A DNA stretch of 64,000 bases from Microplitis mediator. Taxonomy: Eukaryota > Arthropoda > Insecta > Hymenoptera > Braconidae. Made by a program: the position numbers and the translations under genes. The stretch spans positions 13,490,965 through 13,554,964 of the forward strand of contig NC_079969.1 of assembly GCF_029852145.1 (NCBI RefSeq). The letters run 5' to 3'. Under the pieces are notes generated by a model. It saw only the letters and a program-made list of their open reading frames with translations. It did no database searches and was not told the DNA's origin. Each line of letters starts with the position of its first letter. The first letter of the stretch is position 1. Below are positions 47,487 through 59,668 of the stretch, piece by piece.

Positions 47487-49024
47487 TCAGTCCCCAAGGG
47501 TTTAAACCAGATCCATCCAAGGTTGCAGCGCTGAAAATTGCTTTCCAGCCTACGAACCATACCCAAATGAGAAAATTTTTAGGTCTTGCTAATTACCTGC
47601 GCAGATTCATCGCGAATTTCGCGGAAAGAACGAAACCACTGACCGAATTAACGAAGAAAAACAAAATTTTTCAATGGTCCGATGAAGCACAAACAGCTTT
47701 CGATGACATAAAAGACGCGATTTGCGAACAGACGCTGTTAATTCATCCTGATCCTGGAAAAGCGTTTACTTTGATCGTTGACGTGTCTCAAATAGGACTC
47801 GGTTGCATTTTAGGCCAAGAATTCGAAGTAGAATCAGATCTTAATGACGCGGAAACAACTACGCAAATTTTGCCTATCGCGTACGGGTCACGTACACGCG
47901 TCGACGCGGAAACAAGATACACTAAACAGGAACGCAAATGTCTGGCTTTAGTGTTTGCCATCAAACAATTCAAACCTTACTTATACTCTCGCGAATTTGT
48001 CGTACAAACGAATGAGAATGTATTTCCTGGCGGAGAGATGGTGTACATTTAACGGATAGACAAGTAAAATGGAAATCTCTGCTGAACGGATATAGGTTTA
48101 AAGTTGTCCTGAAAAGGAAAGTAGGTGACTAACTAGCCGATGCATTATCAAATAACCCTCCGGTCCATTTGATCGAACCCTCATCTATGACCCAAGCTAG
48201 CATGTGCCCGATAGATAACCTCCAGAATATACCAGCTAAAAAGGGGCCGGGTAGACCGAGGAAAACAGATAGACCTAATTCTGCGGGGAAAGAAAAACCT
48301 GTCTTTTTAATGCCTAGAGACACTATAGCATCTAGATTGCGACAAAGAGTAGGTGAGTCAAGGTCAACTGACCACCTCTATAAAAGACCTAACTATAAAG
48401 AGCTAGAAACTTCTGAGTCGGCAGACGAAACCCAAAGACATATCCTCCGTGGTAGAAATAGAGCCCAACTTTACTGAAACTGACGATACTGAACAAAACA
48501 GTCCTCGATCACCAGAGAACGGTAACGTAGAAGTAGCGATTGGTAATTCTAGTAGCAATACAATAGAATCCAACAACTTGCAAGATAGTTTTAATAAATT
48601 TGATGAAATCGTACGGGAAAGAGAGGAACAAGAACGAGCCGCCGCGTTGTTGCGGGAAGAAGAAGAGCGGAAGTTAAATGAATCGCGGAAAATCTCGTGA
48701 AGGAAATCCGACGATCGTTTCACCGTTTTGATCAGACCCTACAGGGTACGGATAACGATACCTTGGAACAGGAAGAATACGACGGAGAATTTGATTCGGA
48801 CGCGGATAACGAAGAGGTCGCGGAAGAATCCGAAATCGATTCCATCGATAAAGCAATGAACGAAAGCTATCAGCAAGTAACTATGCCCGCGTTCGGCGAA
48901 GTAACACCTTCTATTAATCGACAGTTCATGTCATCCTTCGAAGGGATGTATTGGGACTCGGGCGCTTATAAACTATTAAAAACTCCAGTTGGGGAAAAAA
49001 TTTGTTTCTCGCCGCGGTCTCCAT
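47487..49024 (+). pseudogene. pol: E3 RNase H and acidic linker
   Basis: The connection and RNase H region is visible at 47567-48052 (RKFLGLANYLRRFI, LIVDVSQIGLG, RKCLALVF). A frameshift near 48045 and a TAA at 48128 interrupt the end (KVVLKRKVGD, then LADALS). A basic GPGRPRKTDRP segment (AT-hook-like) and long Glu-rich, coiled frames (48449-49010) make up the linker. It stops at the E4 insertion (49025) and resumes in frame at 57744. Confidence 0.85.
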
Positions 49025-49757
49025 TGTTACGAAGTTGCTTTGTGCGCCTCCGCCATCACTTGATCCCAGGTAATATCACGTGGGACGGTGCGTCGGCCCC
49101 TCTATATAACGGAGCGCAATCAATCAAATTTTTAGTTTTTCCGACTGTAGTTTTTCGACAGTAGCTGTTTAGAATCTTTGTAATATTCTATTCAGTTTAT
49201 ACCAGTCAGTCCAGCAGTGCTGTATTACAGTTAGTTAAGCAGCAGTAAAGTTAACACTTAGTTTAAATTTACCTCAGATTGATCGGAATCACATTTAGTT
49301 GATTTTTGCGGAAGCTCCCGTTTATTAAATACGGTTATTAATTAATTAAGCCGGATAGTGTGTGTGAAGTGGCATTAATTAAGCCTTTCCTTTAATAAAC
49401 TCTTAATTAATATTATATACCAGTGTTGAGTGAATTCACCTGTTATCCTGCCCACCTTTATCGTTAAGGTATAATAAGCGCATACTCATCCAGTTCACGA
49501 TCCATAAGGGGTATCCAGAAGGGTCCAGCCAAGTCCAAGGTCATCAGGGACATCAACATCTCCACGAACTGATATTTAGGCTAAGTACTAGTGTTAGCTT
49601 AGATATGTAAGGCCAGTTCGGGTATTTATCATAAAATAATACAAAATTAGTCTCATTAGGTCTGAGTTACCAGGGTAACCCACGAAAAGGCTGTTAAAAC
49701 ATCTCGTACAGTTTCGAACGGCAACCCACCGTTTCAATGGCGCCCAACGGGTTTTAG
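49025..49757 (+). repeat. E4 5' LTR and primer site
   Basis: The 712-bp LTR (49025-49736) runs TGTTACGAAG...CCGTTTCA. CTCTATATAA at about 49100 is a TATA-type promoter. After one base comes TGGCGCCCAACGGGTTTTAG, with the gypsy tRNA-Lys core. Confidence 0.92.
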
Positions 49758-51773
49758 TTAGTAGAAACTAATTAAGCCGATTGTTTAATCTGTTAATTGA
49801 GCCTGCATTACTTTGCCGTAAGCAATAACGCCAAGGGGTTAAGTTAATTTGATTGAGCCATAAATTACAACATCTAATTACATAAATTCAATTAATCACT
49901 GCATAATAGACCTTACAGACATAAAACAAAAAAAAAATTTCGAGTATAGTCTGCGAAATAAGAATTTAATAAGATCTGAAAAAATAGCAAGCGGGTTCAA
50001 TTATATAAAATTGTTCCAGAACATTCCTAAAGCCTTGACTTTTTAGGCGTTTTATCAGAAAGAAAACCCACACCGCGAGTTTTTATATTTTTTGCTGTAA
50101 AAATATAACATTTTTTTTCATTTTTAGTTTATTTTTGATTTTTTTTTGAAAAAATTACATTTTTGTTTAAAAAGAAAACTACCCGGGAGTATGTTTTCTA
50201 AAGAATTTCTTTTTGCCCGGGAAAGTAAACCAAAGAGAGAAAAAAATTCCAAAGGAATTATTGTAATACCAGTGATAACCATAGTTTATAAGAAAAAAAT
50301 ATTAAGTGTTTTTACAAGTGATTACAGTGGAAATTATTGTAAAATTAATTATAAGTATTTTATAAAAATAGATATTAAGAGTATTAGAATTAAGTATTTA
50401 ATATAAAGTATAAATATTTTTGTGAAAAATATTTATCAAAAGATAAAAACACCGGATATAACAAAAAAAAATTTAAGTAAAAGTCTAAATAAAACCAGTA
50501 TAAACCAGAAAAATTCTGAATATAAAATTTTGTTAAGATAGAACTTCAGTAAAGATTAAAATCTTAAAGCAAACAGGAAATAGGTTCTGTCAAGTAAATA
50601 AAACTAACTGAGTGACAAAAGCAGAAAAATAAAAGACTTAGAGTTTGTATAAGCATTAAATTAAAATTTAGTCAAGTAAACAGAAACTCTTACAATACAG
50701 AGACTAAAATTTTGCTTAGTAACAAACCAAAGATAAAGACTTAAATTTATTCATATAAAATAATAATAATAATCTGCTTAGTAACAGAAAAACAAATACG
50801 ACAAATATACCCGAACAGCCAGGGATGACTTATTGTCGTGACTAAGCATTATTAAACATAAAGACAATAAGACCAAAACAAAATAGGCGATAAGTCCCAA
50901 AGGCGGCAAATATTTAAGTTTGAATTTATTCGTTACAGAGTTCTACCTAGGAATTCATCAACCTTACGGTCGGTAATAAAGAAATTCAAAGGTCATATAT
51001 AAAAACTAACGCCATCTCCCGGAAACCATTGTTAACAAGTATCTGTCTTTTTCTGAATAAAGACGCAACTATAAAGTTGTTGACGAGCTTAATTTATTAC
51101 GCATCACGTATTCAGCAGTAAATAAATACCAGTAAATAAACTTTATTACACAAAATAGTTTTGTTGCTGAATAAAAATAAAACACGTCAGAAGAAATAAA
51201 ATATATATTTTAACATTGAAAAATTAAACCGCTTCAGGATATAAATTGTCATATATTCAAGATAAAATTTTATATAAAAATTTAACCACGTGCAAGCAGG
51301 TATTGATTTAAATATTTAAAACATAAAGTTAGTATTAAATCTGGTAAAAGGTTAAATTATAATAATATATTTTAGTTTAAATTAATTTTTACATAAAATA
51401 AATTTAAAATATTTTTTTGATATTATTTTTTATAAAAATTTTTATTTGATCCGTGATACGTGACGTGAATACTAATAGAAACATACTGAAAATTAACAGG
51501 TGTCAACAAGCGACAAGGACAGTAAATTTTGGTCACCGGAGGAATCAATCAATTATTTTTTTTTTATTTTCATTTTTTTCTTTTTCTGCATTTTTATTTT
51601 TAATTTATTAGATTTATATTCGGTTTACTCTTTAAGATAAATCATCAAAATGGTCAAGACGAGAAAAACCAAGAGCTTGGAGGGAGTAGTAAAATCTCTG
51701 AACGACACAGTTCAGAAATTGAAAGAGACTCGATAAAAGTGAAATTCAAGAACTAGACCAGAAACATATTAAA
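49758..51773 (+). other. E4 leader
   Basis: 2 kb AT-rich, without a supported gene. An upstream ATG at 51650 opens 28 codons (MVKTRKTKSLEGVV...) in another frame just before gag. This may be the original Gag N-terminus cut off by a small indel. Confidence 0.6.
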
Positions 51774-53663
51774 ATGGACGGACATTCAACCAAAAGGGAT
51801 AGCATCAGCAACCAGCAATCTCAGTCGACAAACCAGGGGATACTGAAACAGATCCCAGTAATAACCGAAAATAGAGCGTTAAAGAAGCCACTCACAATAG
51901 TAAGAACAGAGCAATGGCAAGATGCAGAAAATTACAATTTTAGACAAGAAATGGAAAGTGAAAATATATTACTACACGATCATCCCCAACACAGTGATAC
52001 ATCAATAAAGGATGAAAATATAACGTTTTTGATAAAAGAAGAAAAAGTGTGGAGACTAGATAAATTAAAAGCGCAAGTATTCTTGGAAAACATCGAGAAA
52101 ATGGAAGAGCTTCAAGCAAAAAAATCAGAATGGGTCAAAACGACAGCAAATTGGATCCGATGGGCGAAATCAAGAATACAATACGAGAAAGATGCAGCAT
52201 CTCGTATTGAATTAATCGAGTCGATACCACAAATTACCGATAAGAAATTGATAAGAGATCTAGAACAAGAACTCGGATTGAGAAAGAATGATAATGGTCA
52301 TTGGCAAAACTCAATTGTAAATTATATAGCAAAAGACGTACAGCTATGGGACGATACAGTGGAGCTGGATGGAATACAAAATTCTACACAAATATTCCAC
52401 AAGCAAAAACAAAATATGAGGTCACGCGAACAAGAATACGTGAGAACAGATAATTATGGTACTCACGTGGGACATCAACCAGCGCAACAACAGCAAAATA
52501 AAACGTATCAACCAGCACAACAACAGTACAGATCAAAGTACCAGCAACGCCAACAATACAACAGACCAGAATACCAGAGCCAATACCAAACGTATAGGCC
52601 AGACTATTTAAGTGAATACCATGGACAAACAAGCTGTCCCATTACAATTTCTCAAAGTTACAGAGAAAATTCAATGAAGAGAACAGCGGATAAAATACAT
52701 CTGATGGAAACCTCAATAAGGGTGAAAGGACTGCGATTCACGAGATCATCACAACCTAAGCAGTGGATCAAGAAATTGACAGACGTATGCAGAGAGCAGA
52801 AATTCGATTTTGAAGACAGGTTGGAATTATTAAAAATTGCCATTAATGAAGAAGAACGGATAAGCCAGAACTGCGACTTATGGTCAAATTGGGAAGAAGT
52901 CGAATGGTCATTCAAAGTAACGTTCTGTAAAACAATGAAAGATACGGATGTGTTGCAAGAATTATTCAACACATACCAGAGGAAAAACGAAGACACCCAG
53001 GAATTCATTAGAAACATGAGAACAAAATTCAAGGAATTAGACAGACCTCTAGGCCTTATAAGAGAGCTAGATATACTGATACCGAAGTTAACAGCAGAGA
53101 TGCTGACTGAGTTGAATGCTATGCCAGTTATTTCATCTTATACTCAACTAGCTGAAGCAATAGCAACAGCAGAAAGAAGACTAGCAGACAAAAGGAAGGC
53201 TAGAGATGTAAATAGGTCGACTGTGAGGAGATTATAAAACACCAGGGACTCAGTATCACAAACTGACACTGACTCACAATCAGGAGACGAAAAAAGAATA
53301 CAACGACTCGTCAGAAAAAAGAGACACCTGAGAAAACCAGCAATAAAAAATTCTCCAGATCAAGAAACACAGAGCGACAAAACAAAGAAGCGATCAAACG
53401 ATACAAAAATTAATGTCGTATTCGACAAAAGAAATAACAACAAATACAGAGACAGATCAAACTCGAACGATCGAAACAAAAGATCAGGATCAAATACATC
53501 CAGATCATCTACAAAGACGGTCGCAGGCACTTATATTTGCCTTAACTGCGGAGAAAGAGGAGGACACAGATCCCAAGACTGCAGAAATGAGCGAGTAAAC
53601 ATCTGTGTAAATTGTTTGAAAGTAGGTGAGACTGTTAAGACATGCTGCTGTATAAAAAACTAG
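51774..53663 (+). pseudogene. gag: E4 Gag with one in-frame stop
   Basis: 487 open codons, then TAA at 53235-53237, then the same frame runs on to TAG at 53661-53663. The middle is Gln/Tyr-rich (QPAQQQYRSKYQQRQQYNRP). The capsid-like region is at residues about 310-470 (LRFTRSSQPKQWIKKL...). The part after the stop carries a variant knuckle, CLNCGERGGHRSQDC (CX2CX5HX4C), and a second one, CVNCLKVGETVKTC, in which Glu replaces His. The end reads ATA AAA AAC TAG, the frameshift site into pol. Confidence 0.85.
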
Positions 53664-56600
53664 TAGTGTGGGTGCAACAGGTGAAGGGGGTTGTACTCGC
53701 CCGACAGCAATCACCCCACGCCACACTTTGGAGGGGACGGGAGGCATGCAGTCAACACCCGAGCGGGAGAGAAATAGACACAGATAACGGCGAGCTATCG
53801 AGTGAGTCGGACGTATCTATTCAGAGCGATTACGGTGATTGTAACCAGTTAGTGAGTGCCAGCATGGGGAACTGTTTAGCAAAGTGTTGCGGAGGTGATT
53901 ACTTGGTGCCAAGTCCAATCAGAGAGAGGGGAGGACTAACCAGTGGTCAAGAATTACAGAAACTTACGCTTAATGTACTAGCAGGGGCAACACTGGGCTG
54001 TAAGATGAAGATAAATGTGAGTAAACATTTTATTTGTCAATTAAAAATAAATAACATCAGTTGCACGGCATTATTCGACTCGGGCGCGAGTAGAAATTTT
54101 ATCACGTTAAAGGTTGCAGATCTAATACCGGAAAACGTAATTAAAACAAAATATGATTCAATTAAAAATTCATTTTTATTAGCAGACAACTCAGCTATAA
54201 AAAGCATCAAGAAAATATTCGTCAATATTGAAATAGACGGTGTCGAAATAAATGCATGGTTCGAAGTATTTCATAAGATGCCAGACGACATCATCTTTGG
54301 TATGAAATTTATGATGGACCACGGCATCAATCTATGTGCTGATAAAATGATGTGGATGTGGAAACACGACAACCAACCCAAGGTTTGTCAAGAAATTAAA
54401 CCAGGTAACCACATATGCACAATATATATAAAACCAGACGAACAAGAAGAACTAACCAGATTTTTAGACGCTGAATTTAAATTAATGAACCAAGCAGATC
54501 TAGGTACATTAAAAGGAGTTGAATGTGAAATTGAATTAAATGACTATTTACCGACACGTGTCAAACCCTATCGAAGATCACCCAAGGTCACTGAGGCTCT
54601 ACATAAAATTATAGAACAACTGTTAGATCAGAAAATTATCCAGCCGAGCACCAGTGAATGGAGTTTCCAACCAGTCATGGTTAAGAAGAAATTGTTACCA
54701 GGGCAAGACGCGGATGACATCAAAACATGGAGGATGTGCATCGATTACAGACCACTTAATAAAATCACGAAGATGGTAAACTATCCGATGAGAAGAATTG
54801 ATACATCATTGGAAGTAATCAGAGAAGGTGCGTACCGAAGTGTAATAGATTGTAAAAATGCGTATTATCAAATTCAGATTAAACCAGAACATCGCAAGTA
54901 TACTGCGTTTGCTGTAGAAGGAATGGGATCATTCGAATTCGTCAGGATGCCGTTTGGACTGTCCACAGCGCCAGGAACATTTCAGCGAAATATGGATTTG
55001 ATAATACAGACAATGGAAAAAGTTTTACGCCAGCTTGATTTACCAGCGTACTGGATCAATTATATCCATCCGTATATGGATGACTGGGTCATCGCAACGC
55101 CAACTTTCGACATACATCTACAGACTCTGGGGATATTATTTCAAGTCTTCAGGGAGGAAGGACTGCATATTAAACGTGAAAAACTCTATTTCTGCGTTGC
55201 CGAGATGAAATATTCGGGGTTCATTGTAGGAGGAAATGAACTATACCTAGATCCAGACAAGCTGAGCGCAATTAGAGACTACTCAGAACCAATTAACAAG
55301 AAACAACTCAGAAGGTTCTTGGGAATGGTAAATTGGTATAGAAGACACATAAAGATGGTAGCTAAGATTCAAAATCCACTCACTTCCATCACCAGTGAGA
55401 AATCAATTAGGACTTGGGGTCCTGAACAGCAAGAAGCGTTCAAACAAATGAAAGACTTACTATTAAATGCACCAGCTTTAACTGTACCAGATTACAACTT
55501 ACCATTTATTCTATACATAGATGCCTGTGATACCGGGATTGGAGCGGTATTAACACAGAAAGCTCAAGACCGGGAGTACCACATCACTGCTATCAGTAGA
55601 TCGCTAAATAAACATGAACGCAATTGTACAACCACTGAGAAAGAGTGCGTAGCAGTTATTTGGTTTTATCAAAAACTGAGGGGTTACTACGAGGAATATC
55701 CAATAACGGTTGTCACCGATCATGCAAGCTTGAAATGGCTACAAAACATCAAGAATCCGAGAGGACGACTAGCGAGATGGGTAGCAGAGTACTCACTATG
55801 GCCTATAACTATAGTTCATCGACCAGATATAAACAACGAGGCGGCTGATGCTCTCTCACGAGCATACGAGGGTGTTGAACCCGAGACAGAGAAGCTCAGT
55901 CGAATCACCGATATACAACACCAGTGGTACACGAGGAAAGTCAAAGAGGTCAAGGCTACACCAGACCGGTTTCCTCAATGGAAATATATAGATAACGACC
56001 TATATTATTATCGACCACGGCACCTGACACAGATATTTGAAGATGCGTCAGAGCATTGGAAACTCGTCATTAAACCAGAAATGCGCATGTCTATAATCCA
56101 GAATGCGCATGACGAACTAGTATCTGGACATGGAGGCATAACCAAAACATATCACCACGTGTCAAGCCATTATTACTGGCCGAATATGTACCACGACGTT
56201 CTAAATAACGTAAATAATTGCGAAGTCTGCAAAATTCACAAACCGGACACTAATCCACCGCAAGTAGCACCAGGACATAGACCGATAACTGAACTACGGG
56301 AGAGTGTATCAGTTGATACTGTGGGACCATTGTCCAGATCTCAATATCAGAAAACTCATCTCATTGTCTTGTGTGACATGTACTCAAGATATCTGGAAGT
56401 TCAACCAATCTCAGAACCGACAGGTAATAAAATAGTGCTCTTTTTACGAGCCGTATTCAACCGATGGGGATACCCAAGAGTTGTCGTCACAGATAACGGC
56501 ACAGAATTTGTGAATAAAATTGTTGCAGAATATTTGCAAACCAACGAGATTGTCCACGAACTAACTCCGACATATCATCCGCAGACCAATCCTGTGGAAA

Positions 56601-57193
56601 GTGTAAACCGAAATTTAAAATCATTAATTCGTACTTTTCTTTCAGATAAACATTCCAAATGGGACCAAAATTTACCAGAACTTGTATACGCTTATAGTAC
56701 ATCTGTTCACAGTTCGCTGACCGTCAGCCCAGCATATATAAATTTTGGCAGCGACCCGAGATATTTAGATCTACATTGGGGTGGAAAAGTACTAACCGAG
56801 TTAAATAAGACCGATAATCACAGTACCGTATTATCATTAATTGATGAGCTTCGACATTATATCGAATCATTTATGATAAAAGCTCAGAATCGTCAGGATG
56901 AATTATTACCTGACCCAAATATTAATATTGTCATCGGGGCTGAGGTATATATCAGAAATAAATAGTTAAGTAAAAAGGTTGATGGATTCGCAGTTAAGCT
57001 TGCACCTCCACGCAAAGGTTCATATTTTGTACATAGCTTTTACTCTAACAGTTTAGTCAATATTTGCGATAAAAATAATGTATTGATCGGAACGTTTAGT
57101 ATTAATGACCTTAAAATTCCGCGTCGGTCAAACCGGAATAAACCAGGGTCGGATAATGAGTCGTTAGTTCGACAAAATAATAAAATTGAATAA
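53642..57193 (+). pseudogene. pol: E4 Pol, complete apart from a late stop
   Basis: This frame is -1 to gag. The protease has LFDSGAS near residue 145. RT has YMDD near 477. RNase H has YIDACDTG near 625, TEKECVAV and VTDHASLKW. The integrase has HDELVSGHGG...CEVC near 822, Asp in SVDTVG, Asp in VTDNGTEF and Glu in NPVESV. All catalytic residues are present. TAG at 56963-56965 cuts the frame 75 codons before its end, in the integrase C-terminal tail (LSKKVDG follows, as in E1). Since the catalytic core is upstream, a truncated integrase could still fold. Closest relative in the window is E1. Confidence 0.92.
53654..53727 (+). promoter_or_regulatory. Gag-Pol -1 frameshift signal of E4
   Basis: A AAA AAC at 53654-53660 is in zero-frame phase directly before the gag TAG. 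Downstream, AGTGTGG (53665-53671) can pair with CCACACT (53721-53727), and TGCAAC (53673-53678) with GTTGTA (53690-53695). The -1 frame is open into pol. Confidence 0.82.
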
Positions 57194-57266
57194 TTATTGT
57201 AAAGTGCAAACAAATTAACTCTAACACTAGTACGTTGCACAGGCTAATCAGTTCTATTCTTCCAGT

Positions 57267-57752
57267 ATGAATTCGTTGGGGAGCCTGATCCAGACTTCAT
57301 CCACCTCTCGACCAGGAGAAGAAGCAGACCGGCAACTGTTACGAAACCAGCGGTTTCACGGTAGGATTGGTGACAGAAACTCCTACTGGCTCAATCCAGC
57401 ATTTGCCACTGCAGCTGGATATCTTAATTTCGAGATTCCTATATCTATGAATGTCACATTACTGTCCGGATTTCATCGACGGAACAGCAACGTATTGGTA
57501 TACGAAGAAAAAGATTCAGTACTGGTAGTTCCAGAAAAACCAGTACAATTACCAATAAATTTACCGAAGATGCCAATTCCATCTATCACGGTACCATGTC
57601 AACTTGGTGTTGGTCAAGCATCACAAATGCTTGAAATATATTTGAGACGAATCATCTCCAAACCAGAATGGCAAGCAGCAGTAGACAAAATTGCTGTTAA
57701 AACATCTCGTACAGTTTTGAACGGCAACGCACCGTTTCACCATTCACGTTAG
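57267..57752 (+). pseudogene. E4 third ORF, fused to LTR stump
   Basis: 161 codons start MNSLGSLIQTSSTSRPGEEA, in the env position. There is no signal peptide or membrane segment. From about 57693 the frame reads through the last ~47 bp of the LTR (57693-57739), so the native C-terminus and most of the 3' LTR are gone. I see no clear similarity to the E1 third ORF. Function unknown. Confidence 0.6.
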
Positions 57753-59457
57753 ATTTAAACGTAACTCCCGAGAGCCCAGCAGGACGAACTCGCGAAAACT
57801 CAGATTCAACTCCACCAAAATAAACCATACCCAAAAGAGCTGAACAACCGGAAACAGATAAAACTAAAAACACAGAGGCAACGATCTCTTTAAAATCAAA
57901 CCCTAGTTATCCACTACCTGAAGCCATTATAGCACAGAAGGTAAATAAAGCTTTTGAAACAGAACCAGAGCTATCGGATATAGGTAGGAAACCTGTTGGT
58001 CCGGAATCAACTAAGAATAAGATAGTCGGTACCAAATCAGTAGGGGAACCTCTCTTAAAAATATCTCATAGTCGGGATGGTCTCACCTATGTTGAGGATA
58101 ATATAGCACATTTCCTTTCTGCCGATTGTAAATTCACGCAACCAGTACCGAAGTTACTGCAAGCATTAAACTACATCTCAGAATCGAAATTCAAAATAAA
58201 TAAACCCATAGTAGGACAAGTGTTCGTAACACAGTACGGGAAAAGTCGTGTTTTTACGGTGTTCTTCAAACATCGTCATTTCGATAAAACTACCCCGGAA
58301 ATGATCTTGGACGCATTGTATAGATTAAGAGGCGCTTTAGAACGATATAAAATATTAAGTCTAAGAATAGCTGAGAATGGTGATGAGATAGGAGAAGGAA
58401 TAGAATCTTATTTGAATAAAATCTTCAGATTCTGTCCCATCAATCTCACACTTACTAGAGGTAAAATAATATGCCCGACAGAAGATCGAAAAATCCCTAT
58501 AATTATTGAACACCATTCTAGTTTAGTTGGAGGGCACAAGGGTGTAGTGAAAACATTCTGGAGGATTCGCGAACGGTATTATTGGCCCGGAATGAAAGAG
58601 GATATTCATAAGTTTTTCCAAAATTGCGATGTCTGCCAGCGCGAAAAACTGTTGCGAATAAAAACCCGGCAACCCATGATCATAACGGACATGCCTTTCG
58701 AGCCGTTCGATAAGATTTCAATCGATACTGTTGGACCCCTCGAACTCACCCCAGATGGTAAAAGGTCATCTTATCCGACAACGGTACTTCATTCACAAGT
58801 AAACTTTTGAATAAACTAGCGCGAGTTTTAAGAATAAAGCGAGTAACAACGTCTGCATATAACCCGCAATCAAACGGAGCTTTAGAGAGATCACATCATG
58901 CCTTAGTTGAATATATTAAAGTATTCATTGAATCATTCTCAGATTGGGACAAATATTTAGCTATGGCAATGTTTAATTACAACACGACCGTGCATTCGGC
59001 AACTAACTTCACTCCGTTCGAATTAATATTCGGGAAAAATGCGCGCTCATCTTCGTCATTCCCAGATTATTCACAAATTGAAACTTATCCCGAGTCAATA
59101 GGAAAATTATTGAGCCGATTGAACGAGGCCCGAGCTATAGCTCGAATTAATCTCATTGACGCAAAAGTTCATTCAAAAACCAGATATGATAAAACCTTAC
59201 ACGAGCTAGATTTCTCACCCGGTAAATTCGTGTACATAATAAAAGAACCTAGAAAAAGTAAACTCGATAGCCATTACCACGGTCCCTATGAGATAGTTAA
59301 AGTCTTAGAAGACGGAACCGTCGTTTTGGAAACAAATGAGGGGCATGAGTTCGCGAAACACCCATCTAAATTGAAATTAGCTTTTTCAGTTCGGGATTTA
59401 AATAAAAAAAAACTCAAAAATCTCAGTTGTATAGTTAGCTCATTAGTAATAACCTAG
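57744..59457 (+). pseudogene. pol: E3 linker end and integrase with core deletion
   Basis: The acidic linker resumes after E4, with TAA near 57820. The HHCC domain is intact (HHSSLVGGHKGVVKTFWRI...CDVCQREK), as is the first Asp (SIDTVGPL). Roughly 120-130 nt that encode the stretch before the second Asp are missing, and the frame changes. ILSDNGTSF, NGALERSH and the C-terminal domain (58807-59457, FTPFELIFGKN, VYIIKEPRKSKL, GPYEIV) then follow. It is close to the E2 integrase. Confidence 0.9.
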
Positions 59458-59466
59458 CAAGTAATA

Positions 59467-59612
59467 GGAGCATCGACTCCATTTCCTTTAAGGAAAATAC
59501 TGCTACGGTTAATGTTAATTGTTAGATATAGCGTATAAACCTCCCTAGGATAAATTTACTAGTAGTATTTTAGTAAGTAAGAGGGGCAGCGACCCCATTT
59601 CCGTAATGGAAC
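59467..59612 (+). repeat. Two twin-hairpin motifs
   Basis: GGAG-CATCGA-CTCC then CCTTTAAGG (59467-59493), and GGGG-CAGCGA-CCCC then TTCCGTAATGGAA (59583-59611). Relatives AGAG-TATCAA-CTCT, AGAG-TATCAT-CTCT and AGAG-TACTAA-CTCT lie at 38268, 38410 and 41743 within the same element. ATTT or ATAT follows each first stem. The stems covary. Confidence 0.75.
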
Positions 59613-59668
59613 CTTTCTATAATTTTTAATCTTAGTTTATAGATAAGATATCAACCCTAGCCGAAATT

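Larger units (their letters stand above)
49025..57739 (+). mobile_element. E4: Ty3/Gypsy element nested in E3
   Basis: CCAT duplications lie at 49021-49024 and 57740-57743. The order is 5' LTR, tRNA-Lys primer site, leader, gag, pol, third ORF and a 3' LTR stump. E3 pol reads continuously across the site once E4 is ignored. Its family also gave the solo LTR at 29468. Confidence 0.96.

Noticed and set aside
54037..54225. Minus-strand frames inside E4 pol
   Set aside because: Antisense shadows with no supporting signals.
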